From assembly GCA_019454045.1 (NCBI GenBank), contig SKCR01021094.1:185552-249551 (forward strand): 64,000 nucleotides of DNA, written 5' to 3'. Origin of the DNA: Zanthoxylum bungeanum (lineage: Eukaryota; Streptophyta; Magnoliopsida; Sapindales; Rutaceae). Position 1 is the stretch's first letter, and each line of letters opens with the position of its first letter. The notes beneath the pieces were generated by a model that was not told the origin of the DNA, made no database searches, and saw only the letters and a list, made by a program, of their open reading frames with translations. Of this stretch, positions 24,801-36,880 are shown piece by piece. The position numbers were made by a program, and so were the translations under genes.

Positions 24801-25731
24801 TCAGGCCCTGCACATTGTTACACAAGTGAGTCCCACAACCGGTGTCAAGCACCCAAGTAGAAGTTTCAGAGTTTTGAGAATATAGTTCAATCATATACAA
24901 CATACCTAAAGCATTGGGCTTCTTGGCCTATTGGGCTTCCCTAGCTTCATTGGCTTTCAATGATCTACAGTCTTTCTTCCAATGACCCTTCTTTCCATAA
25001 AAGAAACATTCATATTTCCCTTTTTCTTCTCCACCTTACCATTGGGCTTTAGGTGATCTGGAGCCTTGGCCTTGCCCTTATTTTTCTTTGGGCCTCGTGG
25101 CTTCAGGTCCGTACCCGTAAGCATGACAGAGGTTTTAAGCTCGGATTTCAAGTCTTTCTCTGCTTGCTTCAGATTGTACAATTCTGCTAAAGTAGCTTCT
25201 TTATCAGACAGATGAAACTGCATAATAAAGTTAGAGAATTCTTTTGGTAAGGACTGAAGAATTAGATCCTGACATATCTCATGATCCATGATGAACCCGA
25301 GGTTGGCCAATTTTTCAATGTGGCCAATCATCTTAAGCACATGTCCACTAACAGATCCTTCCTTATACCTTGTTTGGAATAAGACACATGACACTTGGAA
25401 TCTCACGGTATGAACGGAAGTTGCATAAAACTCCTTCAAGTGAAAGATAATGGTTTGAGCATCCATATCTTCGTGAGCTTTATGAAGTTCGTCCGACATA
25501 GAGCCAAGCATTATGCAAACTGCTTGCTCATCATCATCGACGTGTTTCTTCAATCATCGAATGTATTTTGGTCAGCATCTTCTACGAGTTCAGGGGGAAA
25601 TGGTCTTTCAAGAATATAGAAAATCTTTCTTGTCGTAAGACAATTTTAAGGTTTCTAAACTAGTCATTGTAGTTGTCCCCTTTGAGCTTATGCTCATCAA
25701 TGATGGAATGAAGTGATACTCTATTTGCCAT
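21900..25731 (-). pseudogene. Copia B gag-pol (broken)
   Basis: The gag ATG is at 25731 (MANRVSLHSIIDEHKLKGDNYND), with breaks near 25660 and 25555. The gag body follows to about 24957, with a damaged zinc knuckle. Protease has DTGC (about 24840). The gag-pre-integrase block has LLWHNRLGHINETR (about 24440). The integrase has LRSDRGGEY (about 24080) and GVSERRN (about 23965). RT has the blocks YKARLVAKGYRQ, QMDVK, YGLKQASRSWN and the catalytic YVDD (about 22790), then a stop at about 22755. RNase H follows in pieces (22720 down to about 22060), including a reading-frame change near 22240. Frameshifts and stops are spread over the whole length, so it is non-functional. Confidence 0.85.
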
Positions 25732-27096
25732 TTGAATGTTTGTGAATATTTTAACCCACATGTTAAGAGAGAATTTTAAAATTAGGAATATGTTTTTCAT
25801 TAATGTTTCATAATAACATAGGCTTTTAATATTATGAATTTGCACCTACTCAATTGTTTTAAAATTTAAGCAAATCACATCAACCCCAATATGATGGATT
25901 TCTTGTAGGCAAGGATCCCATTATCATCATTTCATAACTCCGACTAGGTCCGGTCGTTATAAAATATGATAATTAGGTAGGTTCCCAACCAATTTATGAT
26001 ATAAATCACAATTCCTTAATCATTGGGTTGGGCAATCAAACATGCCATAGCTTATGCTAGTCCACATGGACACCCAATCTTTGCCACTAAGTTATAAGAC
26101 CACGTCTAAGGGTCGCTGCGTCTTATGACTCAAAAAAGTCAAACCATTGTCAATAGTACGATTTAGGGACAAATTGGTATTGGTCAGTCTGGTAAAGCCT
26201 AGTCCTGCCAATACGGTTTAATCCTTTTGGGTTATACTTTACAATGGGAGGCAAATTTTAGACTTAAATTATTATTGAGGATTTTAGCAAGTTTAAGTGA
26301 ATAATTGTCAAATGGATTCCTCCATTGAAAATTCCCTATAGGGAGGGTGGAGCGAACTCTCTTAAATACCCTTACCTCTTAGGCTCTTATCACCTTGGTG
26401 ACATGAATAAATAATAGATCCTCCAAATTAGTCCAACACTTCAAATATGTTTTAAGGTAAGCTTTGAGTAAATGATTATCTAGATGTCTTCACAGCTTTT
26501 CCTTTTGGCTATAAAAAGGTAGTGAGTGAAGGAAGACACCAAATCATTATCTAACTCTAATAATACCTTTGGTTAAATTAACTTTAGTTTGGAAAATTTT
26601 ATTAACGCCTTGGTCCCACCCCACTTGTATCTTTTATAATAACTTTTATTATAAACAAGTTATTTATATTTATTAGCCTTAAAGGTAATAAATCTCTAAG
26701 TTCATCACGGAATAATTACTTAGCTATGGATAAGCAATACACTCTTTATTTCTTAGAAAGTCTCTAGATGCTTGCACCCTAAAATAATCATGTCAATTCT
26801 AATCATACATAGAATCATCAAGCATATGAGTTTTAATATGTTGGAATTATTTTAGGCATTAAATAACTTTGATTAATATTTAATTATGATATTGTATTTT
26901 ATTTTATTCAAATAAATTTACTATTCACATTTTTCTACAGACACGTGAACTTTAAATGCAATTTCATAATTCAAATCTTAACCAAATCATACCAAACTTG
27001 TACCTAAAATTAAGTTCAGGGTGTAGCTTTCCAACGAGCTTTTAAACACCCAATTGCGATTTCAAATGAGTGAGAACTAATCAAAACAACAACGGC
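25732..27096 (-). other. Leader of B, non-coding
   Basis: A 1.36-kb stretch between the primer site and the gag ATG. AT-rich, without a supported gene or clear tandem repeat. Confidence 0.6.
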
Positions 27097-27108
27097 GCGC
27101 TGATACCA
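27097..27108 (-). other. Primer-binding site of B (initiator-Met tRNA, one base changed)
   Basis: The minus strand reads TGGTATCAGCGC against the canonical TGGTATCAGAGC. It lies one base from the LTR end at 27110. Confidence 0.8.
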
Positions 27109-29254
27109 CTGTTGGGAAGCGGCTGCGAGTGCGCAGTAGAAAAATAAATAATTATGATGCGATGCCGCTTTCCATTTGCCCAAGGCCCATTTGTTTTGAT
27201 TATTCTACAAGCCTAGGCATGTTACTATATATATTCTAAGCATAAAACTCATAAAACATGCAAAGAACATAAACTTAAACATGCTAATTATCATAAGAAC
27301 CATAATTAAAATAAAGAAAGAAAAAGACTTACTTGAACCGTAGACTCCTCCAGTCCTCCCTCCAATCTACAAGTTTTTCTTGAACTCAGCAAGCTCTGCC
27401 ACGTTCCAAAGAGCCACCCAAGTGCGTGGCCTACAAAGATGCACACACCAAAGCCAAAACTCAACGACAAGACTACGCCTTGAGTGCACAGGTATTTTGC
27501 CCTTGGTGCTAGCCTAGGCAAATACCTCAAAACTTATAACTCGAGGTTCCTCCAGTCAATTAGACTTAAGGATCCTCAAAATCAGTGGCTTACTCTTAAA
27601 ACTTTAGAGTTGTTCACTTATATAAACCCAAGATTTGAAAGGTTTGGTGCAAAAATTTGTGAAGAATTCTTTGGGTTTATATAGTGCTCCAAAGATAACA
27701 AAATTAATTAAGAATCTGATGTGGGATAAAAGCCAATTTAATCTTAGCTATTGGATCTTAATTTAGTGGTTTAATGAGATTATAAAACCCTAATAAGAGT
27801 TTGGGCCGAATTGAAATTCAAAACAAATAACAAAATTAAATAAATAAAAAAACAAAATTACTATTCATGCATTACTATTCATGTGAATAGTATTTTTTTT
27901 TTTATCTATTTATTCCAATTTCCAAAGTGCCCCCTATCATCATTCACCAATCCCTAAGCCACTATGGAACCTCAAAAATGATCTGTTCAATAATTAAACA
28001 CATTGAACCATTTATGAACAATTCTTACAGCAATCATATATGTTGTTAAATATGTATTGTGCACTATTAACCATTGATTTCGACTTTGTTATGTGTGACC
28101 TTTTGGGTTCCCCTCAAGTTGGACATGAAATGAATCGTGATAATTTAATCGAACATAAATTATCCTTCGATCAGATGGTCGTTCGATTTCAATGACCAAG
28201 GTTGACATCTAGCAACATGCCAAAGCCCCCAAATGAGAATGAAATGTACATATACCCATTATGTATGCGATTTACATATGATAGGGTCTCTCGCCTCACT
28301 GTATCCCCATATATTGACCTACGATACAGAAAGTTGACCGGCGTAAACACACACGTATAACGCAAGCGTACGCATCGTTCAAGTAGTATAAAAAGTATCG
28401 ATCCCACGAGGACTTAATACCTAAGTTATTAATTTTATGAGGTTAAATTATTACTAGTATCTAACAGGTTGTTTAATTGATTTGAAATAGCGACGATTCT
28501 AAATTTAAAGACAATAAAATAAAATTGTTTGAATGTAGATTTTAAGAAAATTCAATATTAAAAGCTATCTAGGGTTGTGATTTATTCCAATATTAATTAA
28601 AGATAAAGTGGTTATATTATAATTGGGTAATTTATTGATTTATTAACCTGGAACACTAATGTATGTAAAAGCATCTTCCGATGGTCAATTACAAATACCT
28701 AGTATAATCCAATTGAACCATATGTCTATGTCAACCAAATTACCTAGATTCATTACGAGTAAGTTCCAATTAAGACTACCCCCGCCCGACAGGTATATTC
28801 CTATCCTGTAAGGAAATCTATTGAAAGGGTTATCTATCCTTAAGGAAGATCGTGGGCTATTGAATCTAAGGTCTTAAACTGAAAATCCCTATGTCTAGTT
28901 CATTTTAAGTTTTACCTAATCAATTTAATTAATGGCCAGTTAATTAAAGAACATTAAGATTAAGACTCAATAAATAAATCTTTTTATTACCCAAATTATA
29001 ATCTAACCCTTATAAACCCGTGATATTGAATTTCATCACAACCCTAGATACTAACTTAGTTATTACACATAGCTAGGGCTGGTAAAAACTTGAAAATAAA
29101 AGACATAAAATGCTGAAAAATAATTGCGTTAAAATAAATACTGAAAAGTAAAAATACAATAAAAATAAAATGCTAAGGTAAAAGGAATTACTTTTACTAT
29201 TACTAATTTAGAAATCTCCCAATAAAATAATATATAAACTTGTGATATTATTTA

Positions 29255-29650
29255 ACCAACCGACCAATCTGGCGGTATCCTGATTAAGTCCAATTAAGTC
29301 CAACCAGCCATATAGGCGGTAATATTTGTCCATAATCCAGCCATAAAGGCGGTACCAAAATAAATTTATTAACCGACCAATCTGGCGGTATCCTTTATTA
29401 ATCAGGTTTAAACCAACAGAAATTAAATATACCAACCGACCAATATAGCGGTTTCCTTGATTAAGTCAGGTTTAAACCAGATAAAATAAATTTATTAACC
29501 GACCAATCTGGCGGTATCATTGATTAATCAGGTTCAAACCAACAGAAAATAAATATACCAACCGACCAATATAGCGGTTTCCTTTATTAAGTCAGGTTTA
29601 AACCAGATTAAATAAATTTCCCAACCGACCAATCTGGCGGTATCCTTTAT
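29255..29650. repeat. Tandem array with core 'accgaccaatctggcggtat' in D
   Basis: About six to eight units of 60-70 bp, each with 'accgaccaat.t.gcggt.tcc' and 'ttaagtcaggtttaaacc'. Shorter arrays of the same unit occur in G's LTRs (43224-43510 and 53364-53690), in Z (2200-2340), J and K. Confidence 0.85.
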
Positions 29651-29979
29651 TAATCAATATTTTAATTAGTAAATATATTATTTTTAAGGGAGATTAAACT
29701 AAAGAGCAACAGTAAAAGAATTACCTTTCACCTTAGCTGGAGGAATTACCTCATCATGGTAAATAGTAAAACTGTAAAAAATAAAGAAAGTAAACTTATT
29801 ATTATTACAAAAAGTAATTAAAATTAAATTACAAAAGTGAAAAAATTAAAAAACTAAAATTTTTTAGAGAGAGAAACTCTCTTTACACGGAATTTGAGGA
29901 GAGAGAATAACAACTGAAAAATGAAAATTCGCGCAGTATTTATAGGAAAATTTTTCACTGTTCGGGCGTCGCGACGCCA

Positions 29980-30480
29980 AGGTCCTCAGCGTCGCGACGC
30001 TGGATTTGTCGACGTGGCACAATGAGAAGGCGACACGTAGCAAGGCGGCTAACTGTTCACGCGACACGTGTCAAGGCGGCTAATTCTCAATTATTGTGAT
30101 GACGTCATTGATGATGTCATGCTGACGCGGCGACGACGTGGCGATGACGTGGCATGACGTGGCGTAGGCGCGTGTTACAATTGTCGGCACAATAGGATTG
30201 CGACACGTGGCGACACGTGTCACGCTGTGATTGGCTGAGGCTGACGTGGCAAGTTGACTAGGTTGACCTGCTGACGTGGACGATGATGTGGCATGACACA
30301 TGGCAAAGTTGACTCGTTGACCGCTGACGTGGCTGATGACGAGGCGACACGTGTCAAGACTGAGTGTCGGCAGCATATGATGTTGACACGTGGCACAGCG
30401 CACGTTAGCAGATTGGATGTGATGGTGACACGTGGCACGGCGCATGTTAGCAAAGTCAAACTTCTCAAATTCTGACATGT
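29980..30480. promoter_or_regulatory. Cluster of CACGTG and GACGTGG (bZIP-type) motifs in D
   Basis: CACGTG occurs at 30065, 30204, 30214, 30348, 30387 and 30429, mostly as 'gacacgtg(g/t)c'. GACGTGG occurs at about 30011, 30135, 30145, 30156, 30243, 30273 and 30326. The palindrome TGACGTCA is at 30100-30107. G-box/ABRE and C-box motifs of this kind are established binding sites of plant bZIP factors. The cluster is upstream of the minus-strand TATA box at 29938-29945, where an enhancer would be expected. That it is active is inference. Confidence 0.6.
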
Positions 30481-31503
30481 TGACCCGGCGCACTTTAGCA
30501 GATTCGGCGCATGCTGGGCGTCGCGACGCGGAAGGTTTGGGCGGCGCGACGCTGGAAATTACCAAAATTGCCCTTTTTCGCCAATTTTCACTGTTTTACT
30601 CCAAATCACCTCCAGAATGTCCTGAAACTTTATTTATCTACAAAATAACACAAAACACATCAAAACGTTCACAAAACTCAAGAAACTATACAAAATATTA
30701 AGTTAAATGAGTGGGAAATAGTGATATAAATACCACTCATCAAAAGTGTATACCTATATGGTCAAAAGTACGATGTTGATAGTGTCATGAATCGTGCTAA
30801 CCCAAGAATCTCACATGATTCTTCCGCTGTGGCCACAGTCTCAAGCATTGATCACACATATCAACCTGCGAACTGGAATACTACTCTTATAAGAAAATAT
30901 TATCCGAGAGAGTGGTGATTCTCTGTTGTATCTTTACAAACTTGATGTGTTTCAACAAATGACCCAATCATACCCTTATGACCGGATCTTTTGAACCGGG
31001 GAAGGAGAATGCCAAAGTTATTTGATCCACACATAAGATTGTAAAGTCCTCAAGTCTAAGGACTAGTCATATAATCGATACATGAAAGTTCTCACAGACA
31101 CATGGGATAAACACTCCATATGAAAACTTTCGGCTGTCAGTTCGATGGACACGAGCAACTCATGCATCCATGTGATACACCAAGCGGACGGATCTCCGCT
31201 AGTAGCCTATGAGATCGGCTACCCCACTTAAGGGTGGATCATATCATCATGCTAGTCTCTCCGCTTTGTGAACGCCCAGATTTTTCACAAAACTATTACT
31301 ATGAACATTTAAGAGTAATGATTCTAATAAGGCGTGGAAGCCATCGTCTTATTACTCCAAGGGCTTTATTACAGTGTTGATGATTCATATAAGTTATGTA
31401 AGACACGTATAATAAAGATTTCCATTTTATTAATTAATGAAAATATTACAAATACATGTACATATAGCCCATCCACAAGTTGGGTATAGGGCATATCCTA
31501 ATA

Positions 31504-32900
31504 GTAAATGGGTCTTCAAGAGGAAAACCGACATGGATGGGAACATTCAAACGTATAAAGCTAGGCTTGTAGCGAAAGAGTATCGTCAATGACATGGTGT
31601 CGATTACAATGAAACTTTTTCACCTGTTGCCATGATTAAATCCATTCGGATAATGCTTGCTATTACTGTATATTTCGATTATGAAATATGGCAGATGGAT
31701 GTCAAAACCTTTTTCCTTAACGGAAACCTTTTGGAGGATGTTTATATGCAACAGCCTGACGGTTTTGTCATACCAAAACATGCAAACAAGGTTTGCAAGT
31801 TAAATCGATCCATTTATGGATTGAAGCAAGCATCGCGTTCTTTGAACCAACTTTTTGATGAGATCATAAAAGAATATGATTTCATTCAAAAAAAAGATGA
31901 TTCTTGTGTATATAAGAAGGTTAGTGGGACCTCACTGACATTCATTGTCCTTTACATTGATGATGTATTACTTGTTGGCAATGACATTCTCATGCTACAA
32001 TCGGTGAAAGTTTGGCTTTCATTAAAATTCTCCATGAAATACTTGGTAGAGGCAACCTTTATTCTAGGAATAAGGATCTACTGGGATAGATCTAAAAGTT
32101 GTTGGCACTCTCCGAGAACTCGTACATTGACAGTGTTGAAGAGATTCAACATGGATCAGTCCTAGAAGGGGATACTTCTGGTGTCACATGTCGTCTCTCT
32201 ATCTAAGGACATGTGTCCTAAAACTCAAGATGAGAGAGATTTAATGAATCAGATCCCGTTCACTTCAGCAGTCGGATCGATCATGTATATCATGATATGT
32301 ACGCGACCTGATGTCTCGTATGCTTTGAGCATATGCAGTCGCTATCAGGCCGATCCAAGTGATGTCACTGCATTGATGTAAAGAACATCCTTGAGTATCT
32401 TAGATGAACTAAGGATGCTTTCTTAGTCTATAGGGAATGAGAACTTGAGGTGACTAGGTTCACCAATGCAAGTTTCCAAACCGATAAAGACGAATGTAAG
32501 TCGCAATCAGAGTACATGTTTTGTTTGAACAACGGAACAGTGAGCTGTAAATCTTCCAAGCAAGATATTGTTGCCGATTCAACAACAAAAAACGAAATAC
32601 ATTGCTGCGGATGAGGCAGCAAAGAAGCATTTTGGATCTATAAAATTCCTAATTGGATTAGGAGTAGTTTTGTTAGCAGCTGAGCTGGGCTACAACACAA
32701 GCTAAGGAATTACGGTCTCATAAATGATCCAAATATGTACTTTGATGGTTTCATCTGATTCGTGAGATCATACATCGTGGCGATGTAAAGATCAAAAAGA
32801 TAGTTTCAGATGATAACCTTACATATTCGCTGACGAAAGTTATATCTCAGCAAAATTTTGAGCGACATGTACATAGTTCAGGTGTTGGACACTTGAGTGA
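31504..32900 (+). pseudogene. Copia A reverse transcriptase and RNase H (broken)
   Basis: It continues the pol frame interrupted at 14683: KWVFKRKTDMDGNIQ, YKARLVAKEYRQ, then a stop (TGA near 31590). The following frame has QMDVKTFFLNGNL, YGLKQASRS and the catalytic YIDD (about 31956). Frame breaks near 32165 and 32380 lead to a decayed RNase H (RPDVSYALSICSRYQ, DSTTKNE) ending about 32900. It is not functional. Confidence 0.85.
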
Positions 32901-32913
32901 TTGGATATAGGCC

Positions 32914-32924
32914 AAGTGGGAGAT
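32914..32924 (+). other. Polypurine tract of A
   Basis: 'aagtgggagat' stands directly before the LTR start TGTTGGACAATT. Confidence 0.75.
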
Positions 32925-33849
32925 TGTTGGACAATTATGACCCATAGCATCACTATTTGTAAAAGACATGGTATTTTTGTACAAATTAACTATGTGACAA
33001 AGGAAATTGCTCTTTTATTATTTTATAATTGGATTACTTGGATATATAAATGATAAGAGTCCATATGATTAGTATCGAATTAACAAGATATGAGATAGTA
33101 TTAATCCACAAAAGATTTAATCATTAAATATCCCTAGTCGTAGTATTATCGAGACTGGACATCGATAATGCGGAATAGGCTAGTATTACACTTGTGCGCA
33201 TTATGGAAGCTTAACGGCATAGTCCACATATATTTAAGTATTAGATACTTATGCAATTGTGATAGGAGGTTCTGTTAGCCGTTGGACCGGGAACAGCTTC
33301 GCTCTAGATAGATCCCTCAGAATCCCATTAGTAGTATGACTATGTGTCTATGGAAATCCGAATCAGGGTAGGTGTATGTGGTCTTAACCTGAGACTTGCA
33401 TCGCTAATACTAGCGACAATCAGTATACTTTGATTTTGGTCGTCCGGAGCTTTAACAGGTTCTGTGTACGCCACTTCTGGGTATACTGAGAATCGTAGTG
33501 TATTGGGTGTGATGTCAAGATGGAAGTATCACTTCAGTCATATGGAGATGATGATCACGCAGGATACAGAACTAGTACTCTTAAATACTACAGTTATCGG
33601 GATAGTATGACCAGGTCATGATTATCCGATTAAAGAGACTAATTGCTAGTGATCCGATATATGCTTTGTACGGGGCAGACAGAATTCCAACCCTAGGCCT
33701 AGCATGTGACATCTGATACTGGATCGTAATACGCAATACATAATATACTATGCCTGATATAGATTATATATTCTTTGTTGAATATTTCTGGATAATTGGG
33801 TAGGCACGGTGCTTTGCTAGAAGCCAACCATGTCTTGTAAATCGGTAAG
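32925..33849 (+). repeat. 3' LTR of A, truncated
   Basis: It aligns with the reverse complement of C's LTR from its start to 'cttgtaaatcggtaa' (33835-33849), where the match ends. About 1.1 kb of LTR expected from C is missing. The following sequence belongs to chromovirus E. Confidence 0.8.
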
Positions 33850-34913
33850 AACATGGTAATGAAACGGTTATGGTGCAACGACAGTAAAAGAAAATATTGA
33901 GTAAGTATTGGCAGAAATGTAGTATAATAGAGAACCAAGAAAAATAAGTTTCCTACTATATAGTAAAACATAAGAGAGAGTATCGTAACATATAACAAGG
34001 TTTGGAAAACAAATTAGCAGAGAACTCCGTAGTCGGATTTATAATAACAATGAAAGTAAAGAACAAAAATAATATAAACTCTAGCCAAAACCAAATCGCC
34101 AGCGTCAATGTTAATAGCAAGGAATATGGTTTGAGCACCGAGGTGCACGTGCTTAAGCTTGAATCTTTAGCCAATTGGGGAGGACCACTGAGAAACTACC
34201 AAGAAGCAACATTTTAAGTATTAACGGCATCGGTAAACAATATCAGTAAGTTAGAAAACCCTTAGCCTTATGGATAAGCAGAAATATTAGGATTTGAGGA
34301 GAGAAGCGCATAAGTAATTTAAGCTTGACAATGAGAATACATGGATTAAAGTAAAATATGAGAATGAATGTCAAGATCAAGTTATACAAATGCAAGCGAA
34401 ATGAATACCCAGTATCAGTATTGGTAATGGTGGTAAAGATCATTCCTGTAAACTTATCAATTCCATAAAAGAGAGTGTGGAAGCCTAACTAAGAGTCGTC
34501 AGTATCTCTAGTGAAAGTCAAGGGTACTAGCTAAGAAGATTTTGATCGGATCAAGTAATTATTGAATATAACTGAAGATCTAGAGAAAAAAGATTTCCTT
34601 GGAGACAATGAAGGTTGAACATAACTAGAGGTTCGATGCATGAGTAAGATATTAAGAAAGATCGAGAATCCCATATGCCTACTAGTCAAGTGGAAAATGA
34701 ACAGCCGGGCAGAGACCTACGTTGTTAAATCAAATAGATTCCCTGATGACATAATATAGTTTCAGCAAAGTAAGAGTTTGTGTAAAAATAGCACACATGA
34801 AATCGTCAGGAAATGCAGTTAATGAAACAAGAGCAATGGGTATATAGTCAGTCAAAACTGGTGGATTAGTTATAGTAATACCTTAAATTTAAAGAGGATT
34901 TGAGGACGAATCC

Positions 34914-34932
34914 TATTTGAGGGGGGAGAATT
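34914..34932 (+). other. Polypurine tract of E
   Basis: 'ttgaggggggagaatt' stands directly before the LTR start TGTAACGACC. It is characteristic of chromoviruses. Confidence 0.75.
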
Positions 34933-35018
34933 TGTAACGACCGATAGTCACTACTACTGTTATATTGTGGAATCATGGTATTACGAGACGAATGTGACGT
35001 AATACAAATTATGTTCGA

Positions 35019-35019
<1 letters not shown>

Positions 35020-35059
<40 letters not shown>

Positions 35060-35060
35060 T
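35020..35060. repeat. (TA)n(CA)n microsatellite
   Basis: About 16 TA units followed by four CA units. Short frames of alternating Tyr-Ile on both strands here are artefacts of the repeat. Confidence 0.9.
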
Positions 35061-36569
35061 TCATGGAACGACTTTGGGGATATACGGTGAATTCTTCGAA
35101 ACTTCGATGCGAAATTCTACGATGTTCCACTTCGGACAGTCCATGATATTTGGACCGTAAATTTCTCATACGAAATCTAATTTTTATGAATTTTATATTT
35201 TCGAAAAGCTGAGACCGAGATCTACAATTTTCTTGTTGAACATTTTTGCAAATTCGAACCAGAAATGGGCTAGAAACGTAAGTCAAAATTTTGGATGAAT
35301 AGTAATTTCGGACTCAATTGTAAGAATCTCAAACCTTCCACACACTTCTACACTTTTCTCCAATTATCCAAAATGCCCACTATTCACAAATACTCAAAAA
35401 AATTGAAACAAAAATAAAAAGAGAAATAAAAAAACATGGAGATGAGGAAGAAGGAAGAAGAAAGAAGAAGAAGAAGAAGGAAAAAGGAAGAAGAATAAGT
35501 GCTAATCAATCATTCATCAATCTAAGAAGAAGACAAGCTACCATGGGGGGCTTGAGGAATTAAGAAAAGTCAAGAGAAATAAGGTAAGAAACTTGACCCA
35601 AAACTTAGTTGTTAGATTTTAGAAGCATGATAATAGAATATGGATGTTTGGATGATTATTATGTGTAGGTGATTAGGATGTGATGATGATTGAGATGATA
35701 ATTGTGTGATTAATCATATGTATTGAAAATTGTTAAGTTTTGGGTTTAATCATATGGAGTATATGGAATAGTTTGAAAGTTGGTTGTTGATGAGATGATG
35801 ACTTAGTTTATGTGGAATTGAGTGTAATATGGTGTTTTGAGTATTGGTTGTAGTATGGGAATGTTAGGGTTTTGCATTGGGTGAATTGGAAATGAATAAG
35901 AAATGGCAGAATCCTGGAAACTACTTCGCGTCACGACGCAAAAGGGATATGTGTCGTGACACGCAAAAGGAAAATGGATGCACGTTTCTGGACATTGCGC
36001 ATCGTGACGCGCAAGGAGCTGCGTAGCGACGCGCGGCACGAAACCTTTTCCAAATCAATTTTTAACCATCCCGGCTCCACTCTAGCATGCTTGAGGCTGT
36101 CTTATAGGTCTCATATCAATTGGTATGTATACCTTACATCGAGATATAAGCACGATAAACGTTATAGATAAAATATGTTGATGCATCATTCAGCTTAGCT
36201 AAGTTACGATATTCATTTTTACAACATATATGATAATCAAGTTTCCGACCATAGATTATCCACATGAACTACAATCTTCTTCAATAAAGGAACTCAGCGC
36301 CATCCAAACTCCGAAATCAGTGAGTGGACACATTTTTCTTAGGTTGATTCTTTTTATAATAGTTTTGAATATCAGACTTATATTTTCTACAATTAGGGCG
36401 GTAGCCCAGTTTGTTTTTGTATTATATATTATTTAGCATGCTTTGAGAAATGATTAAGAAAAAGAGATGTTTTTAACATGAGTTTATATTTTTCGGGGCA
36501 TGGGGGAAAAACCTACCCCAGTATGTAAGTTGTTACAGTCTAGAATTGATGGACAGAGAACATGTGCAC

Positions 36570-36880
36570 ATGTAGAGGACTGGAGGGGCGTTGATACGTA
36601 ACGCCCCCAGATCCTAATTCAAGGCTAGGGGGACGGTGATATGTAACGCTCCTAGACCCTAGTTTCAGAGTTAGGTAGTAGCATGGATCAGTACTACCGG
36701 CTCCAGTTCAGTGGCTTGGGGGACGGTGATACGTAGTGCCCCAAGACCACCAGTTTCAGGGACATGAGTGGCATGATTTAAGGGACTGCGATACGTAATG
36801 CCCCAAAGTCATGGTTTTGCATTCCTCGCTCTAGTTAGGCGTATGGGGGGACGGCGATACGTAACGGCCTCATACGTCAA
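36570..36880. repeat. Repeat array with core 'cggtgatacgtaacgcccc'
   Basis: Five imperfect copies near 36592, 36634, 36727, 36788 and 36854, spaced mostly about 63 bp, each preceded by a 'ctagggggac' block. Located in the middle of LTR E. Confidence 0.75.

Larger units (their letters stand above)
28335..30742 (-). repeat. Solo LTR D, Athila-type
   Basis: It starts TGACCGGCGT and ends CACTCATCA, flanked on both sides by AAAGT (28330-28334 and 30743-30747) with no internal region. This is the signature of recombination between two LTRs of a full element. It belongs to the same broad family as G's LTRs but is about 0.55 kb longer. The extra length lies mainly in the region upstream of the TATA box (29980-30560). 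Confidence 0.9.
14684..31503 (-). mobile_element. Ty1/copia element B (interrupted by C and D)
   Basis: It is flanked by GTAAA at 14679-14683 and 31504-31508. The ends read TATTGGG and CCTAATA; the inner LTR ends (TGTTGGG at 27110, CCTAACA at 21791-21797) show that both outer TG/CA dinucleotides have mutated. Left LTR: 14684-15220 plus 20395-21797. Right LTR: 27110-28334 plus 30743-31503. Read on the minus strand, the right LTR is the 5' one, followed by the primer site at 27097-27108, a 1.3-kb leader and gag-pol. Pol is broken, so the copy is inactive. Confidence 0.9.
27110..31503 (-). repeat. 5' LTR of B (split by D)
   Basis: The pieces are 27110-28334 and 30743-31503, about 1.98 kb in total. 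Relative to the left LTR it has an extra ~50 bases near 28164-28226 ('atcagatggtcgttcgattt'). D is inserted at an AAAGT site that is present once in the left LTR (near 21038). Confidence 0.85.
11959..33849 (+). mobile_element. Ty1/copia element A (interrupted by B, C and D)
   Basis: Parts in the window are 11959-14683 (leader, gag, protease, integrase) and 31504-33849 (RT, RNase H, polypurine tract, start of the 3' LTR). Removing 14684-31503 and one copy of the 5-bp duplication makes the pol frame continuous. The 5' LTR lies left of the Tat insertion, outside the window. The 3' LTR breaks off at about 33849. Its LTR is the reverse complement relative of C's LTR (18324-20394), so A and C belong to one family. 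The domain order gag-protease-integrase-RT is diagnostic of copia elements. Confidence 0.85.

Noticed and set aside
30080..30565. 161-codon minus-strand frame in D
   Set aside because: It lies within the G-box-rich U3 part of a solo LTR; the low stop content follows from high GC. No domain is visible.
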